The notes under the pieces: generated by a model
What the model saw: only the letters and a program-made list of their open reading frames with translations
The model's database searches: none
Told to the model about the DNA's origin: nothing
Position numbers and translations under genes: made by a program
Shown: positions 22,090 through 29,244 of the stretch, one piece after another
Layout of the letters: every line of letters begins with the position of its first letter
How positions within the stretch are numbered: the stretch's first letter is position 1
Source of the DNA: Kistimonas sp. bin40
GTDB lineage: Bacteria; Pseudomonadota; Gammaproteobacteria; Pseudomonadales; Endozoicomonadaceae
Assembly: GCA_002238585.1 (NCBI GenBank)
Contig: MPMQ01000011.1
Span: 1-64,000 of the forward strand
Length of the DNA stretch: 64,000 nt
Direction: 5' to 3'

Positions 22090-22689
22090 ATGAAGAAACA
22101 GAAACACAGTTACACACATGATGAGCTTCTGGAGTGCAGCCGGGGAGACCTGTTTGGCCCCGGCAACGCTCAGCTGCCCCAGCCCGGCATGCTCATGCTG
22201 GACCGTATACGCCACATCAACACCGACGGCGGCACACACGGCAAAGGCGAGATTGTTGCCGAGCTCGATATCTCACCGGATATGTGGTTTTTCGAATGCC
22301 ATTTCCAGAACGACCCGGTGATGCCCGGCTGCCTGGGCCTGGACGCACTTTGGCAGCTGCTGGGGTTTTATCTGGGCTGGATGGGCCATCCAGGCCGCGG
22401 CAGGGCACTGGGAACCGACGAGGTCAAATTCGCAGGTCAGGTACTGCCTGTCAACAAGCAAATCACCTATCAACTGTCTATCAAGCGGGTCATAAATCGC
22501 AAGCTGATCATGGGCATCGCAGATGGGCTGGTGTCTGTAGACGGCCAGAAGATTTACACGGCCAAGAATCTGAGAGTAGGTCTCTTTACGCAGACAGAGA
22601 GCCCGGCAACCCAGTCGCTCTCTGTTTCTGCCCTCGACTCCCAGGGCCATCCCCTTGGCCACACCAAAAACTCAACGACACAGGTTTGA
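22090..22689 (+). CDS. fabA: 3-hydroxydecanoyl-ACP dehydratase/isomerase FabA
   Basis: Dehydrates 3-hydroxyacyl-ACP and isomerises trans-2- to cis-3-decenoyl-ACP, the branch point of anaerobic unsaturated fatty-acid synthesis. H71 in FFECHF and D85 in [10 protein letters not shown] are the active-site pair; [20 protein letters not shown] is the FabA start block. The 199-residue protein is about 28 residues longer than usual, the extra being a Ser/Thr-rich C-terminal tail. Start chosen at ATG 22090 (MKKQKHSYT) by family alignment; ATG 22075 would add five residues. fabB begins 2 bp after the stop, the classic fabAB operon. Confidence 0.95.
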   Translation: MKKQKHSYTHDELLECSRGDLFGPGNAQLPQPGMLMLDRIRHINTDGGTHGKGEIVAELDISPDMWFFECHFQNDPVMPGCLGLDALWQLLGFYLGWMGHPGRGRALGTDEVKFAGQVLPVNKQITYQLSIKRVINRKLIMGIADGLVSVDGQKIYTAKNLRVGLFTQTESPATQSLSVSALDSQGHPLGHTKNSTTQV

Positions 22690-22691
22690 CT

Positions 22692-23918
22692 ATGAGGCGC
22701 GTTGTTGTTACCGGCATCGGTATTACCTCTTGTCTGGGTAACGATGCAGAGACTGTCACGAGTGCCCTGCGCCAGGGGCTCTCCGGCATCAAGAATCATG
22801 CAGCTTACAAAGAGAAAGGGCTGCGCAGCCATGTCGTCGGCGCAGTCAAGGATATAAGATTCGATGAGCACATTGATCGCAAATCCTTGCGCTTTATGGG
22901 GGATGCCGCGGCTTACTCCTATATCGCCATGCAGCAAGCCATAGCTGATGCTGGCCTGGAGCCGGAGCAGATTTCCACGCCTCGCACAGGCCTGATCGCA
23001 GCATCCGGCGGCGCTTCCACAGCCAACATTGTGGACAGCACCACCACGTTGCTGGACACAAAGAGCACGCGAAAAATAGGGCCCTTCCGGGTCACCCGCA
23101 CCATGGGCAACACCATATCTGCCTGTCTGGCCACCCCCTTCGGCATCAAAGGCCTGAGCTACTCCATCACCTCCGCGTGCGCGACCAGTGCACACTGTAT
23201 AGGCAATGCCATGGAGCAAATACAGGCTGGAAAGCAGGACATAGTGTTTGCCGGAGGAGGCGAAGAAGAACACTGGTCCCAAACCGCGATGTTTGACGCC
23301 ATGGGGGCATTGTCCAGTCGCTATAACGAGACGCCGGAAAAGGCATCCCGGGCTTACGATGCCGGACGGGACGGATTCGTGATTGCAGGCGGTGCTGGCA
23401 TTCTGGTACTCGAAGAGCGTGAGCACGCCCTGGCGCGTGGCGCAAAAATTTACGCTGAGGTGACCGGTTACGGTGCCACCTCTGACGGACACGATATGGT
23501 GGCGCCTTCCGGTGAAGGGGCCGTTCGTTGTATGAACATGGCCATGGAAACGGCCGGCGGACCACTGGACTACATCAACACCCATGGAACCAGCACTCCC
23601 ATCGGCGACATGGCGGAGCTCAAGGCTATCAGGACAGTGTTTCCGAAAGCAGAAAACTGTCCTCTGATCAGCTCCACCAAGTCACTCAGCGGCCACTCTC
23701 TGGGAGCGGCAGGAGCGCACGAGGCCATCTACTGCCTGCTGATGATGCAGAACGGTTTTGTCGCCGCTTCGGCCAACATCGAGAACCTTGACCCCCAGGC
23801 AGAGGGGCTTCCGATTGTGTGCAACCAGGCCAAAGAAATGCAGCTGCATCGCATCATGTCCAACAGCTTCGGTTTTGGTGGCACCAACGCCTGTCTGATT
23901 TTCGAGCGTCATGACTGA
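22692..23918 (+). CDS. fabB: 3-oxoacyl-ACP synthase I FabB
   Basis: Elongating beta-ketoacyl-ACP synthase for the unsaturated branch after FabA. 408 residues with the Cys-His-His triad: C163 in [14 protein letters not shown], His in [12 protein letters not shown] and His in [17 protein letters not shown]. The ending [15 protein letters not shown] is typical. Starts 2 bp after the fabA stop, so coupled translation is likely. Confidence 0.96.
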   Translation: MRRVVVTGIGITSCLGNDAETVTSALRQGLSGIKNHAAYKEKGLRSHVVGAVKDIRFDEHIDRKSLRFMGDAAAYSYIAMQQAIADAGLEPEQISTPRTGLIAASGGASTANIVDSTTTLLDTKSTRKIGPFRVTRTMGNTISACLATPFGIKGLSYSITSACATSAHCIGNAMEQIQAGKQDIVFAGGGEEEHWSQTAMFDAMGALSSRYNETPEKASRAYDAGRDGFVIAGGAGILVLEEREHALARGAKIYAEVTGYGATSDGHDMVAPSGEGAVRCMNMAMETAGGPLDYINTHGTSTPIGDMAELKAIRTVFPKAENCPLISSTKSLSGHSLGAAGAHEAIYCLLMMQNGFVAASANIENLDPQAEGLPIVCNQAKEMQLHRIMSNSFGFGGTNACLIFERHD

Positions 23919-24032
23919 GAAAGAACCGGCGCACACCCGGGGCACTGGAGCACCACACGGCGGCAAGACGCATGGGTGCACAGCAGCCTCCGGGCGTCTG
24001 GCTCGGTGCCCCCGCAGAGACAGGGCACCGAC

Positions 24033-24425
24033 ATGAACTACGCACTGGTTGTTCAGGGTGCTCCTGTTTCATCCCAGTCCTGCCAGACTGCGTTGACTTT
24101 TGCCCGCACTGCCATAAAACGCGGACACCGCATCCAGAGGGTTTTTTTTTTCAGGGACGGCGTTCATGCCGGATCCGCGCTGGCCGTGCTACCCCGGGAC
24201 GAGCAGGATCTTTCTGCCCAGTGGCGCGACCTGGGACGCGAGCAGGGAATAGATTTGGTTGTGTGTGTATCGGCGGCTCTGAAAAGAGGGGTGCTGGACA
24301 AGGAGCAGGCCGACCGCTACGGACGCAGTGTCGGCAACCTTGTGCAGCCCTTTGTTCTGTCTGGACTTGGGCAGCTGGTGGATGCGGTGGTCACGGCAGA
24401 TCGTGTCGTTACCTTCGGAAACTAG
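24033..24425 (+). CDS. tusD: Sulfurtransferase subunit TusD
   Basis: DsrE-family subunit of the TusBCD complex that relays persulfide sulfur from TusA to TusE for 2-thiouridine synthesis in tRNA. 130 residues; active C78 in VVCVSAALKRGVL sits exactly where E. coli TusD has it, and FFRDGVHAGSAL matches the fold. Start ATG 24033 (MNYALVVQG) fits family length. The expected next gene tusC is 733 bp away instead of adjacent. Confidence 0.93.
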   Translation: MNYALVVQGAPVSSQSCQTALTFARTAIKRGHRIQRVFFFRDGVHAGSALAVLPRDEQDLSAQWRDLGREQGIDLVVCVSAALKRGVLDKEQADRYGRSVGNLVQPFVLSGLGQLVDAVVTADRVVTFGN

Positions 24426-24540
24426 TGCACTGCGAGCAGGTGATCCGCCGGTGCCTGTCTCGTCAGGACGACCCTGCCGACACGGGAGCTGAGCTGCCAG
24501 GCACCAGCACAAGCCAGACAATGGCATCAAGCAACATAAC

Positions 24541-24624
24541 AGGCATCCAGCGCCGCTGGTCTCGAGGGCCGAAAACAGAGGTACAGGTGACAAGACAGCT
24601 GCACTGATCGCGACGCGAGTTCGA
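24541..24624. repeat. Dispersed tus-spacer element, copy 1
   Basis: Begins AGGCATCCAGCGCCGCTGGT and contains GCACTGATCGC about 60 bases on. Related copies lie at 24841 and 25631; the matching skeleton is CATCCATCGCYGCT, then an ACA-rich stretch, then CTGATCG. Confidence 0.6.
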
Positions 24625-24797
24625 GGCAGAACGCCAGCGTACACTGATGCACTACGGCTGGATGGTCGGTCTGTGTTTGTCGCGTCACGGCAAGACTGCC
24701 AACACAGGTTGCAGGCAAAACGCCGCCGTACGCTGGTGCATTATGACTGAATTATCGGTCTGGCTTTGCGCATCACGTAAAACCCTGCCAACCCAGG
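24625..24797. repeat. 89-bp tandem pair in tusD-tusC spacer
   Basis: Two units start GGCAGAACGCCAGCGTACAC (24625) and GGCAAAACGCCGCCGTACGC (24714). They share the interior TCGGTCTG and end CTGCCAACNCAGG with a constant offset of 89, at roughly 70% identity. Confidence 0.75.
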
Positions 24798-24825
24798 AGC
24801 CTGGATGACAGCCGCTATAACGAAA

Positions 24826-24950
24826 CACACTGAAACAGACAAGCACCCATCGCCGCTTGTATCTGGACAACACAAGGCAGTAACACAGATGAAAAAGGGC
24901 GCTTGCTGATCGTCACCCGAGTTTCAGACGAAAGGCAACACCGGGGGAGC
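24826..24950. repeat. Dispersed tus-spacer element, copy 2
   Basis: Contains CACTGAAACAGA followed by AAGCACCCATCGCCGCTTGT at 24841 and GCTGATCGTCACCCGAG at about 24904. Similar to copies 1 and 3; copies 2 and 3 also share the upstream TGAAAAACAGA-like flank. Confidence 0.6.
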
Positions 24951-25158
24951 GTCCGGGAGCGGCGGCCGCCACAGGGACGCATTCGACTTGTTGGCCGAGA
25001 GGCCTGTTCCCACAATCTGGCTTGCGCCCTGACACCATCCCTGGCAGGAAGTGGCTCTGGCACGGGACCTGATCAGGAAGCCCAATAGCCTCCGGGAAGG
25101 CAATCCGGGCGTTATGCTCGATCATCAGGCAGCCTTGCCCTGACTTCAAAGAGAAGCC

Positions 25159-25515
25159 ATGAAAAAATTCTGCGTCATCAGTACCCGCGCCCCTTACGCC
25201 AGCACTGCCGTCCGGGACGCTCTCGAAACGCTGCTGGCCGCTGCCTCCTGCGATCTGCAAGGCACCCTGCTGGCACTCGGCGATGGCGTATTCCAGCTTT
25301 TGGCAAACCAGAATCCGGAAAATGTGGCGCAAAAAAACACAGGAGCCATGCTGGGCTTGCTTCCGCTCTATGGCATAGACAGGGTATACGCCTGTGAGGA
25401 AGACATAAAAGAGCGGGGCCTGGACGGCTGCCCAATGGCCGGTCAGATACAAAGAATTCCACGCAAGGAAATCGCCCAACTGCTGGCACAGCAGCACTGG
25501 GTACTGAACTTTTAG
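25159..25515 (+). CDS. tusC: Sulfurtransferase subunit TusC
   Basis: DsrF-like structural subunit of TusBCD, 118 residues. MKKFCVISTRAPYASTAVRDALET at the start, the ALGDGVFQLLANQNP and KNTGAMLGLLPLYGIDRVYACEEDI blocks and IQRIPRKEIAQLLAQQHWVLNF at the end are family features. Ribosome site AGAGAAG lies just upstream. Flanked on both sides by long repeat-bearing spacers rather than by its partner genes. Confidence 0.92.
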   Translation: MKKFCVISTRAPYASTAVRDALETLLAAASCDLQGTLLALGDGVFQLLANQNPENVAQKNTGAMLGLLPLYGIDRVYACEEDIKERGLDGCPMAGQIQRIPRKEIAQLLAQQHWVLNF

Positions 25516-25619
25516 CTGCTGCGACTGAGTGCTCAGCCCACAGTATTGCGTAACAGCAGCCCTTTTCAGTACAGGAGGCGGGCTGACAGACGCAACAAAA
25601 AAAGACATTGAAGAACATT

Positions 25620-25745
25620 GAAAAACAGAATGAGCATCCATCGCTGCTCGTCTGGACAGCAAAAGGCACTGACATACATGCAATGCGGAGTGGCACTGAT
25701 CGCCTCCCAACCTCCAGACAGAATGCGCAATGCCTGGAGACTGTC
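25620..25745. repeat. Dispersed tus-spacer element, copy 3
   Basis: Contains GAAAAACAGAATGAGCATCC, then GGCACTGATCGCC at about 25696 and CAGACAGAATGCGCAATGCC. It aligns with copy 2 (24826) over at least 75 bases and more loosely with copy 1. Confidence 0.6.
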
Positions 25746-25933
25746 CGCAACGAGCGCCCGGGGCGAGACAGGCGTAACATCTTTCCCTGGCGCGGACTGT
25801 CCGGGGAGCACACTACTGGCTAGCCAGAGCGAGTCCTGATGCTCCTTGATGAAAACCAGGACATGACAAACCGAACAGCCATCAGACTCAACTGACGCGC
25901 AGGACACCAGCCGCTTCTGGACAGCCCCAGTGC

Positions 25934-26005
25934 GTTCCCGGTGTTCCCGGTGTTCCCGGTGTTCCCGGTGTTCCCGGTGTTCCCGGTGTTCCCGGTGTTC
26001 CCGGG
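25934..26005. repeat. 9-bp tandem array GTTCCCGGT x8
   Basis: Eight head-to-tail units, the first seven identical and the last differing only in its final base. Located about 120 bp upstream of the tusB start, so it may sit within the transcript. Confidence 0.95.
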
Positions 26006-26128
26006 AGCCTATGGACCAATGGAACTTCCGCAAGGGCAAAAAATATTCGGTAACATGTGACTCAAAAGCGCGCGACCAGCTCGCCCTCGCGTCCCCCTTT
26101 GCCGACGACACCAGGAGACATCACCCGC

Positions 26129-26431
26129 TTGAGTACCTTACACACCATCAACAAGGGAGCGCACCACCAGGCACTCAACCTTGCTCTGACCAGTCTGGCG
26201 CATGGAGATGTTCTGCTGTTCCTGGAGGAGGGCGTCACGACACTTGTCACAGGAAGTCAGGGGGCCGCTCGCCTGGAGCTTGTGGCACAAGAAAACCAGA
26301 TCTTCTGCCTGCAAGAGGACGCACAGGCCCGCGCCCTGCTGGACCTTCTGCCAGACTGGGTGACTCTGATCGACTACGATGGCTTTGTCGCTCTGACGGA
26401 ACAACATTCACGGACACTCAGCTGGTTCTGA
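26129..26431 (+). CDS. tusB: Sulfurtransferase subunit TusB
   Basis: DsrH-like subunit of TusBCD, 100 residues. STLHTINKGAHHQALNLALT, GDVLLFLEEGVTTLV, and VTLIDYDGFVALTEQHSRTLSWF match TusB through to its aromatic end. I choose TTG at 26129: AGGAG is 11 bases upstream and family similarity begins right there; an ATG at 26057 would add a 24-residue segment without similarity. tusE follows 23 bp later. Confidence 0.88.
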   Translation: MSTLHTINKGAHHQALNLALTSLAHGDVLLFLEEGVTTLVTGSQGAARLELVAQENQIFCLQEDAQARALLDLLPDWVTLIDYDGFVALTEQHSRTLSWF

Positions 26432-26454
26432 GCCCGATTTCTGCAGACCCGGAC

Positions 26455-26775
26455 ATGATGAAAAACTTGCCCCCCCTCGACCCGGACGGACACTTGCTTC
26501 ACCAGCAGGACTGGAACAAGGAAACCGCCGAGCAATTGGCACATCTGGAGCAGATTACCCTGACCGCCGCCCACTGGGACATCATCAACCTGGCACGCGC
26601 CTTCTACCAGGACTTCGGTCTCCCCCCGCGCCAGAGACCGCTCGTCCGCTATGTGAAAGACCGGCTGGGAGCCGAAAGGGGAAACAGCATTTACCTGATG
26701 ACACTGTTTCCTGGAAGTCCGGCTCGCCTGATTTCCCGTATTGCCGGCCTGCCCTGCCCCTCCAGCTGCTTTTGA
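26455..26775 (+). CDS. tusE: Sulfur carrier TusE (DsrC family)
   Basis: Accepts persulfide from TusBCD and hands it to MnmA for wobble-uridine thiolation. 106 residues with DPDGHLLHQQDW, LTAAHWDIINLARAFYQDF, GNSIYLMTLFPGSPA and the C-terminal arm IAGLPCPSSCF, in which the penultimate Cys is the conserved carrier residue. A second Cys four residues earlier is not typical. Two adjacent ATG codons (26455, 26458) are possible. It ends 38 bp from the convergent fliA stop. Confidence 0.92.
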   Translation: MMKNLPPLDPDGHLLHQQDWNKETAEQLAHLEQITLTAAHWDIINLARAFYQDFGLPPRQRPLVRYVKDRLGAERGNSIYLMTLFPGSPARLISRIAGLPCPSSCF

Positions 26776-26813
26776 CGCCGTACAGGAAGGGCCCGAAGTT
26801 GCGCTCTGCCGCC

Positions 26814-27647
26814 CTATTTCCAATGCTGCAGGGCCGCCCTGAGACGCAGGGCCGCCTGACTGTGAATCTGACTGACCCGCGATTCACTCACTCCCATCAG
26901 CTTGCCAATCTCCTTCAGATTCAGCTCCTGGTCATAATACAATGTCAGAACCCACTGCTCTCGCTCAGGAAGAGACTCAATGGCGCCGATCAGCGCATGG
27001 CGAAAGCGATCACTATACAAGTCAGCATCAGGTTTTCGTGCCACGCCAGAGTACTGAAAACGGCACTCCTCACCCTCATTCATATCTTCAAAACTGAAAA
27101 GACGGCACCCCTTGAGGTCCTTGAGAATCCTGACGTACTCCACCATGGATATTTGCATCTGGGCTGCCACTTCAGAGTCCCTGGCATCCCGTCCCACTTT
27201 CGCTTCTACCGCCTGTACAGCCTCACTCACCCTGCGTGCGTTACGGTACACAGAGCGAGGCCCCCAGTCGCCGCGCCGGATTTCATCAAGCATGGCCCCC
27301 CTGATACGGATACCCGCAAAGGTCTCAAAACTGGCTCCCTTGTCACTGTCGTATTTGCCGGCAGCTTCCAGCAACCCCACCATACCGGCCTGCACAAGAT
27401 CATCCACCTGAATACAGGAAGGCATTCTGGCCGACAGGTGCCAGGCAATCCGCTTGACCAACCCGGCATGCTTCTCCACCATTTTATGCCGGTCAGCCAG
27501 CTTGGCTTTACTGTGACTGTCCCGGACCTCACTGGTCTCACTGGTCTCACTGGTCTCACTGGTCTCACGGACCTCACTGGCCTCACTGGCCTCACGGACC
27601 TCACTGGTTTCACCGGTCTCACTGATTTTGTGGGCTAGCGCTTCCAT
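26814..27647 (-). CDS. fliA: Flagellar sigma factor FliA (sigma-28)
   Basis: Directs RNA polymerase to late flagellar and chemotaxis promoters. 277 residues, about 40 more than usual. Region 2 (VDDLVQAGMVGLLEAAGKYD, FETFAGIRIRGAMLDEIRRG), region 3 and region 4 helix-turn-helix (LKEIGKLMGVSESRVSQIHSQ) are intact. The excess is an N-terminal stretch rich in TSE/ASE triplets encoded by 9-bp tandem repeats. ATG 27647 has AGGAGG nine bases upstream and overlaps the fleN stop by 13 bp, so it is translationally coupled. No other structural flagellar gene except fliO is in the window. Confidence 0.9.
   Translation of the reverse strand: MEALAHKISETGETSEVREASEASEVRETSETSETSETSEVRDSHSKAKLADRHKMVEKHAGLVKRIAWHLSARMPSCIQVDDLVQAGMVGLLEAAGKYDSDKGASFETFAGIRIRGAMLDEIRRGDWGPRSVYRNARRVSEAVQAVEAKVGRDARDSEVAAQMQISMVEYVRILKDLKGCRLFSFEDMNEGEECRFQYSGVARKPDADLYSDRFRHALIGAIESLPEREQWVLTLYYDQELNLKEIGKLMGVSESRVSQIHSQAALRLRAALQHWK
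27526..27622 (-). repeat. 9-bp in-frame repeats in fliA N-terminus
   Basis: Plus-strand units of CTCACTGGT and close variants (CTCACGGAC, CTCACTGGC) repeat about ten times and encode the TSE/VRE/ASE triplets of FliA. All units are 9 bp, so copy-number change keeps the frame. Confidence 0.9.
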
Positions 27648-28474
27648 GCCTTGCCGCCTCCTGCACTGAGGGTCTGTTCGAGAAAAAAGCGCATACCCGC
27701 TGACGAGCACTCTCTGGGTCTACAGCGATCCAGAGTAACCGCCAGCATGGACAGGGACCGAAGCACTCTGGACTCCTGCCAGCTTTGCTCCCTGTCAGCA
27801 CCTGTAAAAAGAAACCCCGGCTCTGTCCCATTGCGCTCGAAGGGCACCTGACCACAATGATGCAACACCAGGTCCAGATCAAACCCCAGCCGGTGCTGAA
27901 GTGTCTGCATCAGCGCATGTCCCTCCCGCTGACGCCGAACCATGTTAGTGAGAATGCCAAAGCTTTCAATACGACAGTGCTGGCGCAACACCCTGATATA
28001 ATCTGCCGTATCCAGCTGGCAGACAGGCTCCGCCGTCAGGACAACAAGCACCTCACCTGCCGCCTGCACCAGTTGCAGATCAATGGGCGACAAACCACCT
28101 GCTGTATCAACCAACAGGTAATCAACCTTGCCAGCCAGGCTGTCCATGGCCTGAATCATCCCTGCCACGAGCAAGGTGTCCAGCCTGGACAGGATTGGCA
28201 AACGGCGCCCCCCCGGAATAATCTGGATCCCGACCGGGCCCTCCAGAATGACATCCTCCAGAGTACAATGACCGGACAACACGTCCATCAGCGTGTGCCG
28301 GGGCGCAACGCCGGCCATCAGCTCAATGTTGCCCAGCCCAAGATCAGCGTCCAGAATCGCAACAGACCGCCCCATACGGGCCAGCGCCTCAGCCAGATGC
28401 AATGTCAGAAAACTCTTGCCCACACCGCCCTTGCCACTGGCCAGTGCAATCACTCTTACAGGTTTTGTGTTCAT
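27635..28474 (-). CDS. fleN: MinD-like ATPase FleN/FlhG
   Basis: ParA/MinD-family ATPase that sets flagellar number and, in Pseudomonas, antagonises FleQ. 279 residues. Deviant Walker A ASGKGGVGKSFLTLHLAEAL near residue 13, LDADLGLGNIELMAGV, DYLLVDTAGGLSP, and the C-terminal membrane-targeting-like region are present. AAGGGA lies just before the ATG. Normal gene order is flhF-fleN-fliA; flhF is missing and a 278-bp gap leads straight to fliO. A general MinD-like function is the alternative. Confidence 0.87.
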   Translation of the reverse strand: MNTKPVRVIALASGKGGVGKSFLTLHLAEALARMGRSVAILDADLGLGNIELMAGVAPRHTLMDVLSGHCTLEDVILEGPVGIQIIPGGRRLPILSRLDTLLVAGMIQAMDSLAGKVDYLLVDTAGGLSPIDLQLVQAAGEVLVVLTAEPVCQLDTADYIRVLRQHCRIESFGILTNMVRRQREGHALMQTLQHRLGFDLDLVLHHCGQVPFERNGTEPGFLFTGADREQSWQESRVLRSLSMLAVTLDRCRPRECSSAGMRFFLEQTLSAGGGKAWKR

Positions 28475-28752
28475 AGTCCCTTATGATCCACAGTGCTCAC
28501 GACCGAGATTAAACGCTATTGATCCAGACCTTCCCTCTGTGCCACAACACAAAACACCGGAGAACCGCAAGGCCTCAGCAAAACTGTCCGGGGACAGGCC
28601 GCCTTACCACGAAAAAACACCGCCACGACAAGATAAAACAACCTCAACAACAGCCAACAATGAAGCCGCCACACCCAGGCGTCAGCGGCCAGAAAAACCA
28701 GAAGAAACACAATGGCCGACAACGGGACGGACGTCTTTGCCAGACACTGGCA
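28475..28752 (-). other. Gap at the site of the missing fliPQR-flhBAF block
   Basis: 278 bp between fliO and fleN where a multi-kilobase flagellar export block sits in relatives. A minus-strand frame at 28516-28722 begins with TTG and encodes a very hydrophobic stretch (LSAIVFLLVFLAADAWVW), which might be a relic of a membrane gene, but it has no ribosome site and I see no specific similarity to FliP, FliQ or FliR. Confidence 0.4.
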
Positions 28753-29244
28753 TCAGCCCCTTTTCAGCAATTGACGAAAGCGGTCAACAGCATCCTCGCG
28801 CGGCGGCTCGGGTGTCAGCAACTGCTCGTATTCACCCAGCATCATGATCCTTCCCGGAGATACACCCAACAGCAACTGACGCTCGCCAGCCTGAACAACG
28901 ACAACCCGGTCACGCCCCCCCAGCGACAGCGCTCCTTTTATCTGCAAGCCTCCCTGACCGGGGGCCAACCCAGGCTGACAGCGCTTCAACCACCAGGCAC
29001 CAGCAAACAGAAGAGCAAGAACAGCAAGAAAAGAGAACAGGGTCCTGACCAGATCCCCAAGACCTGGCTCCTGACGCACCGCCGCCCCGGACACTGCAGC
29101 AGCAGATCCGGACTCAAGCTTGTCAGCGAGCGGACGCTCCGCGACCGGGTCAACCGGGTCGACAGCTGCCACCTCAGCACTGGCCGAAAGCATCACGCCT
29201 GGCAGCAGTTCAAGAAAGAGAAGAAGAATTATCAGCCGACTCAT
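28753..29244 (-). CDS. fliO: Flagellar biosynthesis protein FliO
   Basis: 163-residue membrane protein resembling FliO, the assembly factor for the FliP pore of the flagellar type III exporter. Signal-like N-terminus MSRLIILLLFLELLPGVMLS, a Pro/Ala linker, one membrane helix (TLFSFLAVLALLFAGAWWL) and the cytoplasmic SHAPE-like block KGALSLGGRDRVVVVQAGER, LLLGVSPGRI. It overlaps the end of fleQ by 35 bp. fliPQR, which should follow, are absent. Confidence 0.82.
   Translation of the reverse strand: MSRLIILLLFLELLPGVMLSASAEVAAVDPVDPVAERPLADKLESGSAAAVSGAAVRQEPGLGDLVRTLFSFLAVLALLFAGAWWLKRCQPGLAPGQGGLQIKGALSLGGRDRVVVVQAGERQLLLGVSPGRIMMLGEYEQLLTPEPPREDAVDRFRQLLKRG

Larger units (their letters stand above)
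24426..25158. other. Repeat-filled spacer splitting tusD from tusC
   Basis: 733 bp in a place where these genes normally abut. It contains two diverged copies of a dispersed element (about 24541-24624 and 24826-24950) and an 89-bp-period tandem pair. No gene is supported on either strand. Confidence 0.7.
25516..26128. other. Repeat-filled spacer splitting tusC from tusB
   Basis: 613 bp containing copy 3 of the tus-spacer element (25620-25745) and a 9-bp tandem array (25934-26005). No gene supported; the longer open frames on both strands cross these repeats. Confidence 0.7.

Noticed and set aside
22134-23918. A long frame reading through from within fabA into fabB
   Set aside because: The first 185 codons are the out-of-frame shadow of fabA; true fabB begins at 22692.
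25934-26005. CRISPR array
   Set aside because: The units are only 9 bp and directly adjacent with no spacers; no cas genes are near. The other arrays were rejected as CRISPR for the same reason.
28516-28722. Hydrophobic frame in the fliO-fleN gap as a surviving fliQ or fliR
   Set aside because: Very hydrophobic but without motif-level similarity to FliP, FliQ or FliR and without a start signal; kept only as a note on the gap.
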